Shown piece by piece: positions 46,321 through 56,476 of a stretch of 64,000 nt of DNA; position 1 is the stretch's first letter; every line of letters begins with the position of its first letter. The translations under genes and the position numbers were made by a program. The stretch comes from Streptomyces sp. IMTB 2501. GTDB taxonomy: Bacteria > Actinomycetota > Actinomycetes > Streptomycetales > Streptomycetaceae. The stretch is taken from positions 124,001 through 188,000 of the forward strand of contig NZ_MQUS01000003.1 of NCBI RefSeq assembly GCF_001953885.1, in the 5' to 3' direction. The notes under the pieces were generated by a model. It was not told the DNA's origin and did no database searches. It saw only the letters and a list, made by a program, of their open reading frames with translations.

Positions 46321-48087
46321 GTGGCAGCCCACGACGACGACATGAACCGCGGCATCCGCCCGGGACGAGGGTCCGACGACCCGGCCGGGCAGATCGCCTA
46401 CCTTGAGCAGGAGATCGCCGTCCTGCGACGCAAGCTCGCCGACTCTCCGCGACACACGAGGATTCTCGAAGAGCGGATCGTCGAGCTGCAGACCAACCTG
46501 GCCGGCGTGTCCGCCCAGAACGAACGGCTGGCCAACACCCTCCGCGAGGCCCGCGACCAGATCGTGGCCCTCAAGGAAGAAGTCGACCGGCTCGCCCAGC
46601 CACCGGCCGGCTTCGGAGTCTTCCTGCAAGCCAACGAAGACGCCACCGCCGACATCTTCACCGGCGGCCGCAAACTCCGGGTGAACGTCAGCCCAAGCGT
46701 CGACCTCGACGACCTGCGGCGCGGCCAGGAAGTCATGCTCAACGAAGCGCTCAACGTGGTCGAAGCCATGGAATTCGAGCGCGTCGGCGACATCGTCACC
46801 CTCAAGGAAATCCTTGAGGACGGCGAGCGCGCCCTCGTACTGGGCCACACCGACGAGGAACGGGTGGTACGGCTCGCCGAGCCCCTGCTGGACGTCACCA
46901 TCCGACCAGGCGATGCCCTCCTGCTCGAACCCCGCTCCGGCTACGTCTACGAAGTCGTCCCCAAGAGCGAAGTCGAAGAACTCGTCCTCGAAGAGGTCCC
47001 CGACATCGGCTACGACCAGATCGGCGGACTCGGCAACCAGATCGAGGCCATCCGCGACGCGGTCGAGCTGCCGTACCTCTACCCGGACCTCTTCAAGGAG
47101 CACGAGCTGCGCCCGCCCAAGGGCGTCCTGCTCTACGGCCCCCCCGGCTGCGGCAAGACACTCATCGCCAAAGCCGTCGCCAACTCACTCGCCAAGAAGG
47201 TCGCCGAGGTCACCGGCCAAGCCGCCGGCAAGAGCTTCTTCCTCAACATCAAGGGCCCCGAGCTCCTCAACAAGTACGTCGGCGAGACCGAGCGGCAGAT
47301 CCGCCTCGTCTTCCAGCGTGCACGCGAGAAGGCCAGCGAAGGCACCCCCGTCATCGTCTTCTTCGACGAGATGGAATCCCTCTTCCGCACCCGAGGCTCC
47401 GGCGTCAGCTCCGACGTGGAAAACACCATCGTCCCCCAGCTGCTCGCCGAGATCGACGGCGTGGAAGGCCTGCAGAACGTGGTCGTCATCGGCGCCTCCA
47501 ACCGCGAGGACATGATCGACCCCGCCATCCTCCGCCCCGGCCGACTCGACGTAAAGATCAAGATCGAGCGCCCCGACGCCGAAGCCGCCAAGGACATCTT
47601 CGGCAAATACCTCACCGAACGCCTCCCGCTGCACGCTGACGACCTCGGCGAACACGGCGGCGACAAGGCCACCACCGTCCAGAGCATGATCCAGACGGCG
47701 GTCGAGCAGATGTACGCCGAATCCGAGGAAAACCGCTTCCTGGAAGTCACCTACGCCAACGGCGACAAGGAAGTCCTGTACTTCAAGGACTTCAACTCCG
47801 GCGCCATGATCGAAAACATCGTCGGCCGCGCCAAAAAGATGGCGATCAAGGACTTCCTCGAAAAAACCCAGAAGGGCCTCCGCGTCTCCCACCTCCTCCA
47901 GGCCTGCGTGGACGAGTTCAAGGAGAACGAAGACCTGCCCAACACCACCAACCCCGACGACTGGGCCCGAATCTCCGGAAAGAAGGGCGAACGGATCGTC
48001 TACATCCGCACCCTCATCACCGGAAAACAGGGCGCAGACACCGGACGCTCCATCGACACGGTGGCGAACACCGGCCAGTACCTGTAA
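46321..48087 (+). CDS. arc: Proteasome-activating AAA ATPase Arc/Mpa
   Basis: A 588-aa hexameric ATPase that unfolds pupylated proteins and feeds them into the 20S proteasome. The N-terminal coiled coil (about 25-90, [17 protein letters not shown] and [16 protein letters not shown]) binds Pup. OB-type domains follow to about 235. The AAA core has Walker A GPPGCGKT at 273-280, Walker [10 protein letters not shown] and arginine-finger region RPGRLDVKI. The C-terminal residues GQYL provide the docking tail for PrcA. GTG 46321 ([11 protein letters not shown]) is preferred to a TTG 18 bp upstream, since the GGAGGAGG site precedes it. Confidence 0.96.
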   Translation: MAAHDDDMNRGIRPGRGSDDPAGQIAYLEQEIAVLRRKLADSPRHTRILEERIVELQTNLAGVSAQNERLANTLREARDQIVALKEEVDRLAQPPAGFGVFLQANEDATADIFTGGRKLRVNVSPSVDLDDLRRGQEVMLNEALNVVEAMEFERVGDIVTLKEILEDGERALVLGHTDEERVVRLAEPLLDVTIRPGDALLLEPRSGYVYEVVPKSEVEELVLEEVPDIGYDQIGGLGNQIEAIRDAVELPYLYPDLFKEHELRPPKGVLLYGPPGCGKTLIAKAVANSLAKKVAEVTGQAAGKSFFLNIKGPELLNKYVGETERQIRLVFQRAREKASEGTPVIVFFDEMESLFRTRGSGVSSDVENTIVPQLLAEIDGVEGLQNVVVIGASNREDMIDPAILRPGRLDVKIKIERPDAEAAKDIFGKYLTERLPLHADDLGEHGGDKATTVQSMIQTAVEQMYAESEENRFLEVTYANGDKEVLYFKDFNSGAMIENIVGRAKKMAIKDFLEKTQKGLRVSHLLQACVDEFKENEDLPNTTNPDDWARISGKKGERIVYIRTLITGKQGADTGRSIDTVANTGQYL

Positions 48088-48139
48088 AAGCAGGGCGGCT
48101 GCGGGTCCCCTCACCGGGTACCCGCAGCCGACTGCTTTT
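48086..48139 (+). terminator. Terminator overlapping the arc stop
   Basis: AAAAGCAG plus GGCTGCGGGT pair with ACCCGCAGCC plus CTGCTTTT, interrupted by a small internal bulge; ends in TTTT on the + strand. Confidence 0.8.
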
Positions 48140-48319
48140 CCGGCCACGACCGGAGCAGGCAATGACGCAAATGATCTCCCCACCAGCGCAAAGGCGTTCT
48201 AGGCTCGTTCCTACCGCCGAGTCGCGCAGTGCGGGGACGGGCACCGCACACGCACCGGAGCGCCAGCGGTACTTGAGCGGCGCCCACGACCGAGGGTGCC
48301 GCCCGGCAAGGAGGGCCGC

Positions 48320-49831
48320 ATGACCGTACGGCGAGTAATGGGCATCGAGACGGAGTACGGGATCTCCGTCCCCGGCCACCCCAACGCCAATGCCATGCTC
48401 ACCTCGTCCCAGATCGTCAACGCCTACGCCGCGGCGATGCACCGGGCCCGCCGGGCCCGCTGGGACTTCGAGGAAGAGAACCCGCTACGGGACGCGCGAG
48501 GCTTCGACCTCGCCCGCGAGGCCGCCGACGCCAGCCAGCTCACCGACGAGGACATCGGCCTCGCCAACGTGATCCTCACCAACGGCGCGCGACTGTACGT
48601 GGACCACGCCCACCCCGAATACAGCGCCCCGGAGGTCACCAACCCGCGCGACGCCGTCCTCTGGGACAAGGCCGGCGAACGCATCATGGCAGAAGCCGCA
48701 GAACGAGCCGCCCAGCTCCCCGGCGCCCAGCCCATCCACCTCTACAAGAACAACACCGACAACAAGGGCGCCAGCTACGGCACGCACGAAAACTACCTGA
48801 TGAAGCGGGAAACCCCCTTCTCCGACATCGTGCGCCACCTCACCCCCTTCTTCGTCTCCCGCCAGGTCTTCGCCGGAGCCGGCCGCGTCGGCATCGGCCA
48901 GGACGGCCACGAACACGGCTTCCAGATCAGCCAGCGCGCCGACTACTTCGAAGTCGAAGTAGGCCTCGAGACGACTCTCAAGCGCCCCATCATCAACACC
49001 CGCGACGAACCCCACGCCGACGCCGAGAAATACCGCCGCCTCCACGTGATCATCGGCGACGCCAACCTCTCCGAGATCTCGACCTACCTCAAACTCGGCA
49101 CGACCTCCCTGGTCCTGTCCATGATCGAGGACGGCTTCATCGCGGTCGACCTGGCCGTCGACCAGCCCGTACGGACCCTGCACCAGGTCTCCCACGACCC
49201 CTCACTCAAGCGCCTGGTCACTCTGCGTAGCGGTCGGACCCTGACTGCGGTCCAACTGCAGATGGAGTACTTCGAGCTGTCACGCAAGTACGTCGAAGAG
49301 CGCTACGGCGTCGACGCCGACGAACAGACCAAGGACATCCTGACCCGCTGGGAGGACACCCTCACCCGGCTTGAGAACGACCCCATGAGCCTCGCCGGCG
49401 AACTCGACTGGGTAGCCAAACGTGAACTCATGGAGGGCTACCGCCGCCGCGACGGCCTCGACTGGGACGCGGCCCGCCTCCACCTCGTCGACCTCCAGTA
49501 CGCCGACGTACGCGCCGAGAAGGGCCTCTACAACCGCCTCGTCGCCCGCGGCCGCATGAAGCGCCTCCTGGGCGAGACGGACGTCGAGCAGGCCATGACG
49601 ACGCCACCGGAGGACACCCGCGCCTACTTCCGCGGCCGCTGCCTGGAGCAGTACGCCGACGACGTCGCCGCGGCCAGCTGGGACTCGGTCATCTTCGATC
49701 TCCCCGGCCGCGACTCCCTCCAGCGCGTCCCAACCCTGGAACCGCTACGCGGAACGCGAAATCACGTCAAGGAACTGCTGGACCGCTGCCGCACCGCGGA
49801 AGACCTGGTCAGGGTCCTGTCAGGCGGCTGA
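48320..49831 (+). CDS. dop: Deamidase/depupylase Dop
   Basis: A 503-aa glutamine-synthetase-fold enzyme that converts the Pup C-terminal Gln to Glu and also removes Pup from substrates. The start [19 protein letters not shown] has the catalytic-area ETEYG, followed by [14 protein letters not shown] [41 protein letters not shown] and the [12 protein letters not shown] arm. Compared with PafA below it has the Dop-loop insert near residue 40-75 ([20 protein letters not shown]). ATG 48320 is chosen after GCAAGGAGGG. It opens the pup-prcBA operon region. Confidence 0.95.
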   Translation: MTVRRVMGIETEYGISVPGHPNANAMLTSSQIVNAYAAAMHRARRARWDFEEENPLRDARGFDLAREAADASQLTDEDIGLANVILTNGARLYVDHAHPEYSAPEVTNPRDAVLWDKAGERIMAEAAERAAQLPGAQPIHLYKNNTDNKGASYGTHENYLMKRETPFSDIVRHLTPFFVSRQVFAGAGRVGIGQDGHEHGFQISQRADYFEVEVGLETTLKRPIINTRDEPHADAEKYRRLHVIIGDANLSEISTYLKLGTTSLVLSMIEDGFIAVDLAVDQPVRTLHQVSHDPSLKRLVTLRSGRTLTAVQLQMEYFELSRKYVEERYGVDADEQTKDILTRWEDTLTRLENDPMSLAGELDWVAKRELMEGYRRRDGLDWDAARLHLVDLQYADVRAEKGLYNRLVARGRMKRLLGETDVEQAMTTPPEDTRAYFRGRCLEQYADDVAAASWDSVIFDLPGRDSLQRVPTLEPLRGTRNHVKELLDRCRTAEDLVRVLSGG

Positions 49832-50003
49832 GCGGACCAGGCGGGCACCCGGCCCACCCCGAGCGGACAGGGTGGAAATCCCACCGCCCGGGAATCATCG
49901 AGGTGGCCCCCGTACGTTGGAGAAACTGCGGGGCCGATGTCGGACCCGGCTTGTAGGGTCTGATCATCACCGATCGGCAGGCGAACTGAGCGGGGTGAGG
50001 GTT

Positions 50004-50222
50004 ATGGCAACCAAGGACACCGGCGGCGGCCAGCAGAAGGCCACGCGCGCGACCGAAGAGGTCGAGGAGCAGGCGCAGGACGCGCAGGCTTCGGAGGACC
50101 TCAAGGAGCGGCACGAGAAGCTGAGCGATGACGTGGACTCCGTGCTGGACGAGATTGATGATGTCCTGGAGGAGAACGCCGAGGATTTCGTGAGGTCATT
50201 CGTTCAGAAAGGCGGCCAGTAG
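50004..50222 (+). CDS. pup: Prokaryotic ubiquitin-like protein Pup
   Basis: A 72-aa intrinsically disordered modifier that PafA attaches to lysines of target proteins. It opens MATKDTGGGQQKATRATEEV and is highly acidic in the middle (VDSVLDEIDDVLEENAEDF). It ends FVQKGGQ, so deamidation of the terminal Gln by Dop is required. ATG 50004 follows TGAGGGTT. dop is upstream, the endonuclease gene starts 32 bp downstream and prcB follows. Confidence 0.97.
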   Translation: MATKDTGGGQQKATRATEEVEEQAQDAQASEDLKERHEKLSDDVDSVLDEIDDVLEENAEDFVRSFVQKGGQ

Positions 50223-50254
50223 CCTTCGAATCGAAGGTTACGGGGGCAGGGAAG

Positions 50255-50848
50255 TTGGCAAGCGGAGAAAGTTTGAAGCGCTGCGTGCGGTGTGGCGAGT
50301 CGAAGCCGCACGCAGCCTTCACTAAGCGGCGATCGAACCTCGACGGTCTGCAGCGACATTGCCGGGAGTGCGCACCGGGCTACCACCGGACGCGTCAGGA
50401 GAGCCTCGGCAAGAAGGTCAGGCCCAAGGTGGAAGTGCCCGATGGACACAAACACCGCCTGAAGTGTGGGGAGGCCAAGCCCTGGAGCGAGTGGCATCGC
50501 AATGCCACGGCTTCGGACGGGTTGTCGACACGCTGCAAAGCGTGCCGGGCTGTCGAGGGACGGGCCAACCACCTGAAGCGCGACTACGGCCTCACCGAAG
50601 CCGAGCGCGACGCGCTGATCGCCTCCCGGCTCGGCCTCTGCGTGATCTGCCTGGCCGCCCTGCCCGTGCATGTGGATCACTGCCACAAGACGGGTAGGGT
50701 CCGAGGCGTACCGTGCTTCAACTGCAACTCGGCCATCGGCAAGTTGGGTGACAACCCCGATGCCGTACGCCGGGCAGCCGCCTATCTGGAAGGAAACTTG
50801 TGGAAGCCAACACTCGTAGCACAGGGCGTCTACCAGCTGCCTTCCTGA
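50255..50848 (+). CDS. HNH recombination endonuclease VII-like protein
   Basis: A 197-aa protein, TTG start at 50255 behind GCAGGGA. Two zinc-ribbon-like units come first: C10-x2-C13 with C36-x2-C39, then C71 with C94-x2-C97 (one expected Cys missing). The nuclease part (about 112-170) has C129-x2-C132, the catalytic [11 protein letters not shown] (D141, H142, H144) and C154-x2-C157-N158, all expected residues of the endonuclease VII HNH fold. Phage T4 EndoVII cuts branched DNA; a cellular role here is unknown. It sits between pup and prcB, and its end overlaps the prcB start by 49 bp. Confidence 0.85.
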   Translation: MASGESLKRCVRCGESKPHAAFTKRRSNLDGLQRHCRECAPGYHRTRQESLGKKVRPKVEVPDGHKHRLKCGEAKPWSEWHRNATASDGLSTRCKACRAVEGRANHLKRDYGLTEAERDALIASRLGLCVICLAALPVHVDHCHKTGRVRGVPCFNCNSAIGKLGDNPDAVRRAAAYLEGNLWKPTLVAQGVYQLPS

Positions 50849-51645
50849 CGCCTGGGTCCTCCTCCTTCATGGACTTTCTCTCCGAGCATCAGCCGGAGCT
50901 GCTGCCCGGGAAGCGCCAGCTGCCGCCCACGCAGGGTGTGATCGAGGCGCCGCATGGGACGACCATCGTGGCCGTGACGTTCCCCGGGGGCGTGGTGCTT
51001 GCCGGTGACCGGCGGGCGACGATGGGCAACGTGATCGCCCAGCGGGACATCGAGAAGGTCTTCCCGGCGGACGAGTACTCGGCTGTCGGTATCGCCGGCA
51101 CCGCCGGTCTCGCCGTGGAGATGGTCAAGCTCTTCCAGCTGGAGCTGGAGCACTTCGAGAAGGTCGAGGGTGCGCAGCTGTCGCTGGAGGGCAAGGCGAA
51201 CCGGCTGTCGACGATGATCCGATCCAATCTCGGCATGGCGATGCAGGGGCTGGCCGTGGTGCCGCTGTTCGCCGGTTACGACGTGGACCGGGAGAAGGGG
51301 CGCATCTTCTCCTACGACGTGACGGGTGGCCGTTCCGAGGAGCACAACTTCGCGGCGACGGGTTCCGGCTCGATCTTCGCGCGTGGTGCGATGAAGAAGT
51401 TGTTCCGTGGCGACCTGACCGAGGAGCAGGCGACCACGTTGGTGGTGCAGGCTCTGTATGACGCGGCTGACGATGACTCGGCGACCGGTGGTCCCGATGT
51501 CGCCCGCCGGATCTACCCGATCATCACGGTGATCACCGAGGACGGTTTCCGCCGGCTCACGGGGGAGGAGTCCTCCGAGCTTGCGCGTGCGGTGCTCCAG
51601 CGGCGTCTGGAGGAGCCGGACGGCCCGAAGGCCGCCCTTCTCTGA
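50800..51645 (+). CDS. prcB: 20S proteasome beta subunit
   Basis: A 281-aa precursor whose 53-residue propeptide is cut autocatalytically after G53 (VIEAPHG), exposing T54 of TTIVAV as catalytic nucleophile. The active-site region has D70-type residues in [12 protein letters not shown] with Lys following in [10 protein letters not shown], and the [14 protein letters not shown] and [14 protein letters not shown] motifs are present. GTG 50800 ([15 protein letters not shown]) gives the usual length. It overlaps the preceding endonuclease gene and is followed by prcA after 65 bp. Confidence 0.96.
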   Translation: MEANTRSTGRLPAAFLTPGSSSFMDFLSEHQPELLPGKRQLPPTQGVIEAPHGTTIVAVTFPGGVVLAGDRRATMGNVIAQRDIEKVFPADEYSAVGIAGTAGLAVEMVKLFQLELEHFEKVEGAQLSLEGKANRLSTMIRSNLGMAMQGLAVVPLFAGYDVDREKGRIFSYDVTGGRSEEHNFAATGSGSIFARGAMKKLFRGDLTEEQATTLVVQALYDAADDDSATGGPDVARRIYPIITVITEDGFRRLTGEESSELARAVLQRRLEEPDGPKAALL

Positions 51646-51710
51646 GCGCGCGGGCCCCGGTTTCTTGTGAAGGTGATCCAGTGACCAGGACAGAAAGGGA
51701 CGGATAACCG

Positions 51711-52463
51711 GTGTCGACGCCGTTCTATGTCTCACCCCAGCAGGCGATGGCGGACCGGGCGGAGTACGCCCGGAAGGGCATCGCGCGTGGCCGCAGTCTG
51801 GTGGTCATGCAGTATGCCGACGGGATCGTGTTCGTCGGTGAGAACCCGTCCCGTGCGCTGCACAAGTTCAGCGAGATCTATGACCGGATCGGTTTTGCGG
51901 CCGCCGGTAAGTACAACGAGTACGAGAACCTGCGCATCGGTGGTGTCCGCTACGCCGACCTGCGGGGTTACACCTATGACCGTGATGATGTGACGGCCCG
52001 TGGTCTGGCGAACGTCTATGCCCAGACGCTCGGCACGATCTTCTCCTCCGCCGCTGAGAAGCCGTATGAGGTGGAGCTGGTCGTGGCGGAGGTGGGGGAG
52101 ACCCCGGAGGGCGATCAGATCTATCGGCTGCCGCATGACGGTTCGATCGTGGATGAGCACGGTTCGGTCGCGGTGGGTGGTAACGCCGAGCAGATCAGTA
52201 GCTTCCTGGACCAGCGTCATCGTGACGGTATGAGTCTCGCCGAGGCGCTGAAGCTGGCGGTGCAGGCGCTGTCGCGTGACACCAATGGGAGTGAGCGGGA
52301 GATTCCCGCGGAGCGTCTTGAGGTGGCTGTGCTGGATCGTACGCGTCCGCAGAAGCGTAAGTTCAAGCGGATTGTGGGCCGTCAGTTGTCGCGTGTGCTG
52401 GCTGCGGACGGTGCCGCCACGGAGGCGGAGAGTGCCGAGGAGGACGGCTCCGAGGAGGAGTGA
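51711..52463 (+). CDS. prcA: 20S proteasome alpha subunit
   Basis: A 250-aa non-catalytic ring subunit forming the gate of the chamber and the docking site for Arc. It opens [24 protein letters not shown], the N-terminal gate segment with YARKGIARG, and contains [28 protein letters not shown] and the [19 protein letters not shown] helix. The C-terminal 25 residues are acidic and disordered. GTG start at 51711. It is convergent with the LacI-type regulator and separated by a terminator. Confidence 0.96.
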   Translation: MSTPFYVSPQQAMADRAEYARKGIARGRSLVVMQYADGIVFVGENPSRALHKFSEIYDRIGFAAAGKYNEYENLRIGGVRYADLRGYTYDRDDVTARGLANVYAQTLGTIFSSAAEKPYEVELVVAEVGETPEGDQIYRLPHDGSIVDEHGSVAVGGNAEQISSFLDQRHRDGMSLAEALKLAVQALSRDTNGSEREIPAERLEVAVLDRTRPQKRKFKRIVGRQLSRVLAADGAATEAESAEEDGSEEE

Positions 52464-52487
52464 CCTGTCGCCCCGTTCGCCTGCTCT

Positions 52488-52521
52488 GTGTGCCCCGGCC
52501 GTTTTTCTGGCCGGGGCACAC
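52488..52521. terminator. Bidirectional terminator after prcA
   Basis: GTGTGCCCCGGCC pairs with GGCCGGGGCACAC (13 bp perfect), 8-nt T-rich loop, between prcA and the convergent LacI gene. Confidence 0.87.
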
Positions 52522-52554
52522 GGCGTTTGGGTGCGGCATGGGGGCCGGGAATGC

Positions 52555-53571
52555 CTAGGCGGCCCGTGGCGGGGCTGTGGAGCCTCGGACGACCAGATGG
52601 ACCGGGATGTCTCCGCTCTGGGGTTCCTGGCCCTCCAGGACGGCCAGGAGGGCCTGCATGCCGCGTTCGCCGAAGAGTTCGGCGTCGAGCCGTACGGTGG
52701 TCAGTTCGGGGTCGATGGCGTTGGCGAGGCCGAGGTCGTCGAATCCGGTGACGGAGATGTCGTCGGGGATGCGCAGGTCGAGGCGGCGTAGGGCTTTGTA
52801 GGCGCCTACGGCGAGTTTGTCGTCGTCGCAGATGACGGCGGTGGGTCGGGGGCCGGGTGTGGTGAGGGCCTTCTCGGTGGCGGTGCGGGCGCCTTCGACG
52901 GAGATGGGGGCCCGGGCCGTGCGCACTTCTGTTCCGGGTACGGCCGCCATGCGTGTCGCCAGTTCTTTCGCGCGGATGTCGAAGGTCCATGAGGGGACGT
53001 CGGCGGCAAGGTGCAGGATGCGGCGGTGGCCGAGGCCGAGGAGGTGTTCGGTGATCTGTCGGACGCCGTCGGCGATGTCGAGGTTGACGGTGGCGGCGCC
53101 GAGGTTGCCGGTGGGGTCGCTGTCGAGCATCACCAGGGGCAGCTGGTCTCCGCGGATGGCGGTCAGTGCGTCGGCGGCCATGGAAGAGGCGATCACCCCG
53201 TCGAGGGCGGCTTGGGCGGAGGCGAAGGGGTCGCGGGCGGGTCCGATGCCTTCGGGGGAGGGGTAGAGGACGACGCCGAAGCCGTTCTGGGCGGCCACGC
53301 GTGCGGCGCCGGTGTAGACGCCGGCGAAGAACTCCGTGGTGAGGGCGGGTACGACGAGCAGGACGGTGCGGGTGCGGCCGAGGCGGAGGTTGCGGGCGGC
53401 GAGGTTGGGGCGGTAGCCGAGTTCGCGTGCGGCGTGGCGGACGCGTTCGGCGGTCGCTTCGGATACCCGGCCGCGCCATTTGTCGCCGAGGACGAGGGAG
53501 ACGGCGGCTTGGGAGACTCCGGCCGCCTGGGCGACGTCCCGGCTGGTCGGGCGCGTGCTGCTGCGTGCCAC
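52555..53571 (-). CDS. LacI-family transcriptional regulator
   Basis: A 338-aa repressor from GTG 53571 (MARSSTRPTSRDVAQAAGVSQAAVSLVLGDKWRG). The helix-turn-helix lies at about 10-33 and the hinge LGYRPNLAARNLRLGRT at about 55-72. The periplasmic-binding-like effector domain follows (VLLVVPALTTEFFAGVYTGAARVAAQNGF, ISVTGFDDLGLANAIDPELTTVRLD). The ligand is a small sugar or related compound, not predictable. It is divergent from an MFS transporter; palindromic sites lie between them. The position between prcA and pafA is conserved in Streptomyces. Confidence 0.9.
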   Translation of the reverse strand: MARSSTRPTSRDVAQAAGVSQAAVSLVLGDKWRGRVSEATAERVRHAARELGYRPNLAARNLRLGRTRTVLLVVPALTTEFFAGVYTGAARVAAQNGFGVVLYPSPEGIGPARDPFASAQAALDGVIASSMAADALTAIRGDQLPLVMLDSDPTGNLGAATVNLDIADGVRQITEHLLGLGHRRILHLAADVPSWTFDIRAKELATRMAAVPGTEVRTARAPISVEGARTATEKALTTPGPRPTAVICDDDKLAVGAYKALRRLDLRIPDDISVTGFDDLGLANAIDPELTTVRLDAELFGERGMQALLAVLEGQEPQSGDIPVHLVVRGSTAPPRAA

Positions 53572-53629
53572 CGTGGGCCTGCTCCTCTGTGCGGGGTCGT
53601 TCGTCTGGACGTGTGAACAGCGCACATGG

Positions 53630-53660
53630 TACGTATGGGAGCGGGAGTTATACGTAAAAC
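53630..53660. promoter_or_regulatory. Putative LacI-type operators in the divergent spacer
   Basis: TACGTAT (53630-53636) and ATACGTA (53650-53656) are inverted arms 13 bp apart. Within the right part GTTATACGTAAAAC (53647-53660) is itself a 14-bp dyad matching at 12 of 14 positions, typical in size for LacI-family operators. Confidence 0.6.
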
Positions 53661-53703
53661 GTGGCCGTCGCGGCGGCCCGGTCGAGCAGCTGGAGGGCAG
53701 CAC

Positions 53704-54963
53704 ATGGCGACGGGCTATCTGGAGATACTCCGCGCCAGGCATGCGCTGCGGCTGCTGACCGGCACGCTGGTGGGGCGGTTGCCCAATGCGACGGCCGCGA
53801 TCGCCCTGGTGCTGTTCGTCCGCGCCGAGGGCGGCACGTACAGCCTCGCGGGTGCCCTGGCGGCCGTGTACGGCGTCGCCAATGCCTTCGGTCAGCCGGT
53901 GCTGGGCCGGCTGGTGGACTTGTACGGGCAGCCGCGGGTGCAGCTGCCCGCGGCTGTTCTCGCGGCCCTGTCCATGACGCTGTTCGCGTTCTCCGGCACC
54001 GATCCGCTGCCGCTCGCGTATGCGTCCGTGGCGGCCGCGGGTCTGTTCACGCCGCCGTTGGAGGGGGGCTTGCGGGCGCTGTGGCCGTCGGTGCTGCGGC
54101 GTGAGGAGCAGGTGCACACCGCATACGCCATGGATGCGATCGCACAGGAGGTCATGTTCACGGTCGGGCCACTGCTGGTGACGCTGTGCGTGTCCCTGTG
54201 GGACGAGCGTGCCGCGCTGCTGGCGCTGAACCTGCTGGGTGTGCTGGGGGCGCTCTCGGTGGTGGTTTCGCCGCCTTCGCGCGCGTGGCGGTCGGCTCCG
54301 CGTGAGGCGCACTGGCTGGGTGCTCTGCGTTCGCCGGGTCTGCTGGCGCTGCTGGGGGCTTTCCTGTTCGTGGGTATCGCGCTGGGTTCGATCACGGTCG
54401 CGTCGGTGTCGTACGCCGACGGGCATGGTGGTGACGCGGTGTACGGCTGGATGATGGCGGGGCTGGGGCTGGGGGCTCTGGTGGGTGGAACGGTGTACGG
54501 CGCCCGTCAGTGGGCTGGTTCGCCGGAGCGGCGACTGCGGATGCTGGTGGCTCTCCTGGCGGTGTGTTACCTGCCGTTGACGCTGACGCCGGGTGCGGTG
54601 GCCATGGTGCTGCTCGCGGTGGTTTCCGGGGTGTTCCTGGCGCCTTGTATCGCCTGTGCGTTCATCATCGTGGACCGGCATGCGCCGAGCGGGACGGTCA
54701 CCGAGGCGTTCTCCTGGCTTGTGACGACGTTCACAGTGGGTGCCTCGGTGGGGACGGGTGTGGCGGGGCCTGTGGTCCAGGCCGGTGGCACGGTGTGGGG
54801 GTTCGCGGTGCCGGGTGCGGCGGGGGCCGTGTCGCTGCTGGTCCTGCTTGCCACGGGGCGGGTCCTCGCAGCTCCCGCGCGGGGCGCGGTGGTTGCGGCT
54901 TCATCGGAAAATGATCCAAATCGTGCTGTCGAACCCCGTTTCAGCTCAGGGGATCGGGCGTAA
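53704..54963 (+). CDS. MFS transporter
   Basis: A 419-aa membrane protein from ATG 53704, after GGAGGGC. About twelve hydrophobic segments are visible, beginning TGYLEILRARHALRLLTGTLVGRL and including NAFGQPVLGRLVDLYGQPRVQLP, the loop-2/3-type motif of drug-efflux-like MFS carriers. The end is Ala/Ser-rich and cytoplasmic. The substrate is unknown. It is regulated presumably by the divergent LacI protein and lies only 9 bp before pafA, so readthrough into pafA is likely. Confidence 0.87.
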   Translation: MATGYLEILRARHALRLLTGTLVGRLPNATAAIALVLFVRAEGGTYSLAGALAAVYGVANAFGQPVLGRLVDLYGQPRVQLPAAVLAALSMTLFAFSGTDPLPLAYASVAAAGLFTPPLEGGLRALWPSVLRREEQVHTAYAMDAIAQEVMFTVGPLLVTLCVSLWDERAALLALNLLGVLGALSVVVSPPSRAWRSAPREAHWLGALRSPGLLALLGAFLFVGIALGSITVASVSYADGHGGDAVYGWMMAGLGLGALVGGTVYGARQWAGSPERRLRMLVALLAVCYLPLTLTPGAVAMVLLAVVSGVFLAPCIACAFIIVDRHAPSGTVTEAFSWLVTTFTVGASVGTGVAGPVVQAGGTVWGFAVPGAAGAVSLLVLLATGRVLAAPARGAVVAASSENDPNRAVEPRFSSGDRA

Positions 54964-54972
54964 TGTTCAGTC

Positions 54973-56334
54973 ATGGACCGCCGCATTTTCGGGCTGGAGA
55001 ACGAGTACGGCGTCACGTGCACGTTCAGGGGACAGCGGCGCCTGTCTCCTGACGAGGTGGCGCGGTACCTCTTCCGCCGTGTCGTGTCATGGGGCCGCAG
55101 CAGCAATGTCTTTCTGCGAAACGGCGCCCGGCTGTATCTCGACGTGGGCTCACATCCGGAATACGCGACACCCGAGTGTGACAATGTGATCGAACTGGTC
55201 ACTCACGACAAGGCCGGCGAGCGCATTCTCGAAGGACTCCTGGTGGACGCGGAACGACGCCTGCACGAGGAGGGAATCGCGGGCGACGTCTACCTGTTCA
55301 AGAACAACACCGACTCGGCGGGCAACTCGTACGGCTGCCATGAGAACTATCTGGTGGCCAGGCACGGGGAGTTCTCCCGGCTCGCGGACATCCTGATCCC
55401 GTTCCTGGTGACCCGGCAGCTGTTGTGCGGGGCGGGGAAGGTGCTGCAGACGCCGCGTGGTGCGGTGTACTGCGTCAGTCAGCGCGCGGAGCACATCTGG
55501 GAGGGCGTGTCCTCGGCGACGACGCGTTCGAGGCCGATCATCAACACGCGCGACGAGCCGCACGCGGATGCGGAGCGGTATCGCCGGCTGCATGTCATCG
55601 TCGGTGACTCGAACATGTCCGAGACCACGATGCTGCTGAAGGTCGGTGCCACGGATCTGGTGCTGCGCATGATCGAGGCGGGCACGGTGATGCGTGATCT
55701 GACGCTGGAGAACCCGATCCGGGCGATCCGTGAGGTCAGTCATGACATCACGGGCCGGCGCAAGGTGCGGCTGGCCAGTGGCCGGGAGGCGTCGGCGCTG
55801 GAGGTGCAGCGGGAGTACTTCGACAAGGCCGTGGACTTCTGCGACCGCCGGGGGATTCGTACGGGTACGGTGGCGCAGGTCCTGGAGCTTTGGGGTCGTA
55901 CGCTGGACGCGATCGAGTCCGAGGAACTGGACCGGATCGCGACCGAGATCGACTGGGTGATGAAGTACAAGCTCATCGAGCGGTACCGGGCCAAGCACAA
56001 CATGACGATGTCGCATCCGCGGGTCGCTCAGATAGACCTCGCGTACCACGACATCCATCGCCGTCGTGGTCTGTACTACCTGCTGGAGAAGAAGGGCCAA
56101 GCGGCCCGGGTGTGCAACGACTTGAAGATCTTCGAGGGCAAGTCGGTGCCGCCGCAGACGACTCGGGCGCGGCTGCGGGGTGACTTCATCCGGCGGGCGC
56201 AGGAGCAGCGCAGGGACTTCACGGTCGACTGGGTGCATCTGAAGCTCAACGACCAGGCGCAGCGCACCGTGTTGTGCAAGGACCCGTTCCGTTCGGTGGA
56301 CGACCGGGTGGAGAAGCTGATCGCCGGAATGTAG
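54973..56334 (+). CDS. pafA: Pup-protein ligase PafA
   Basis: A 453-aa glutamine-synthetase-fold ligase that links the Pup C-terminal Glu to substrate lysines with ATP. It opens [20 protein letters not shown] (E9 is in the active site) and shares with Dop the [25 protein letters not shown] and [20 protein letters not shown] motifs. It lacks the Dop-loop and keeps the PafA C-terminal segment [38 protein letters not shown] 54973 follows the MFS stop by 9 bp; a TAATGT box just upstream could drive it alone. Confidence 0.96.
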   Translation: MDRRIFGLENEYGVTCTFRGQRRLSPDEVARYLFRRVVSWGRSSNVFLRNGARLYLDVGSHPEYATPECDNVIELVTHDKAGERILEGLLVDAERRLHEEGIAGDVYLFKNNTDSAGNSYGCHENYLVARHGEFSRLADILIPFLVTRQLLCGAGKVLQTPRGAVYCVSQRAEHIWEGVSSATTRSRPIINTRDEPHADAERYRRLHVIVGDSNMSETTMLLKVGATDLVLRMIEAGTVMRDLTLENPIRAIREVSHDITGRRKVRLASGREASALEVQREYFDKAVDFCDRRGIRTGTVAQVLELWGRTLDAIESEELDRIATEIDWVMKYKLIERYRAKHNMTMSHPRVAQIDLAYHDIHRRRGLYYLLEKKGQAARVCNDLKIFEGKSVPPQTTRARLRGDFIRRAQEQRRDFTVDWVHLKLNDQAQRTVLCKDPFRSVDDRVEKLIAGM

Positions 56335-56476
56335 CGGGAACCGGGTGAGTCAAGTGTTTCGGCTGTGAAATGCCGGAACGCCACACGGGCGTCGTACGTT
56401 TCCCGTACGGCGCCCTTCTCACGCCGTAGAGTTGCGCGCACGCATCCGCAAGATCGACCGATTACGAGGCTCTTCC

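Noticed and set aside
52555..54963. LacI/MFS as a horizontally acquired island
   Set aside because: Base and codon use match the neighbours and no mobile-element ends or tRNA are next to them.
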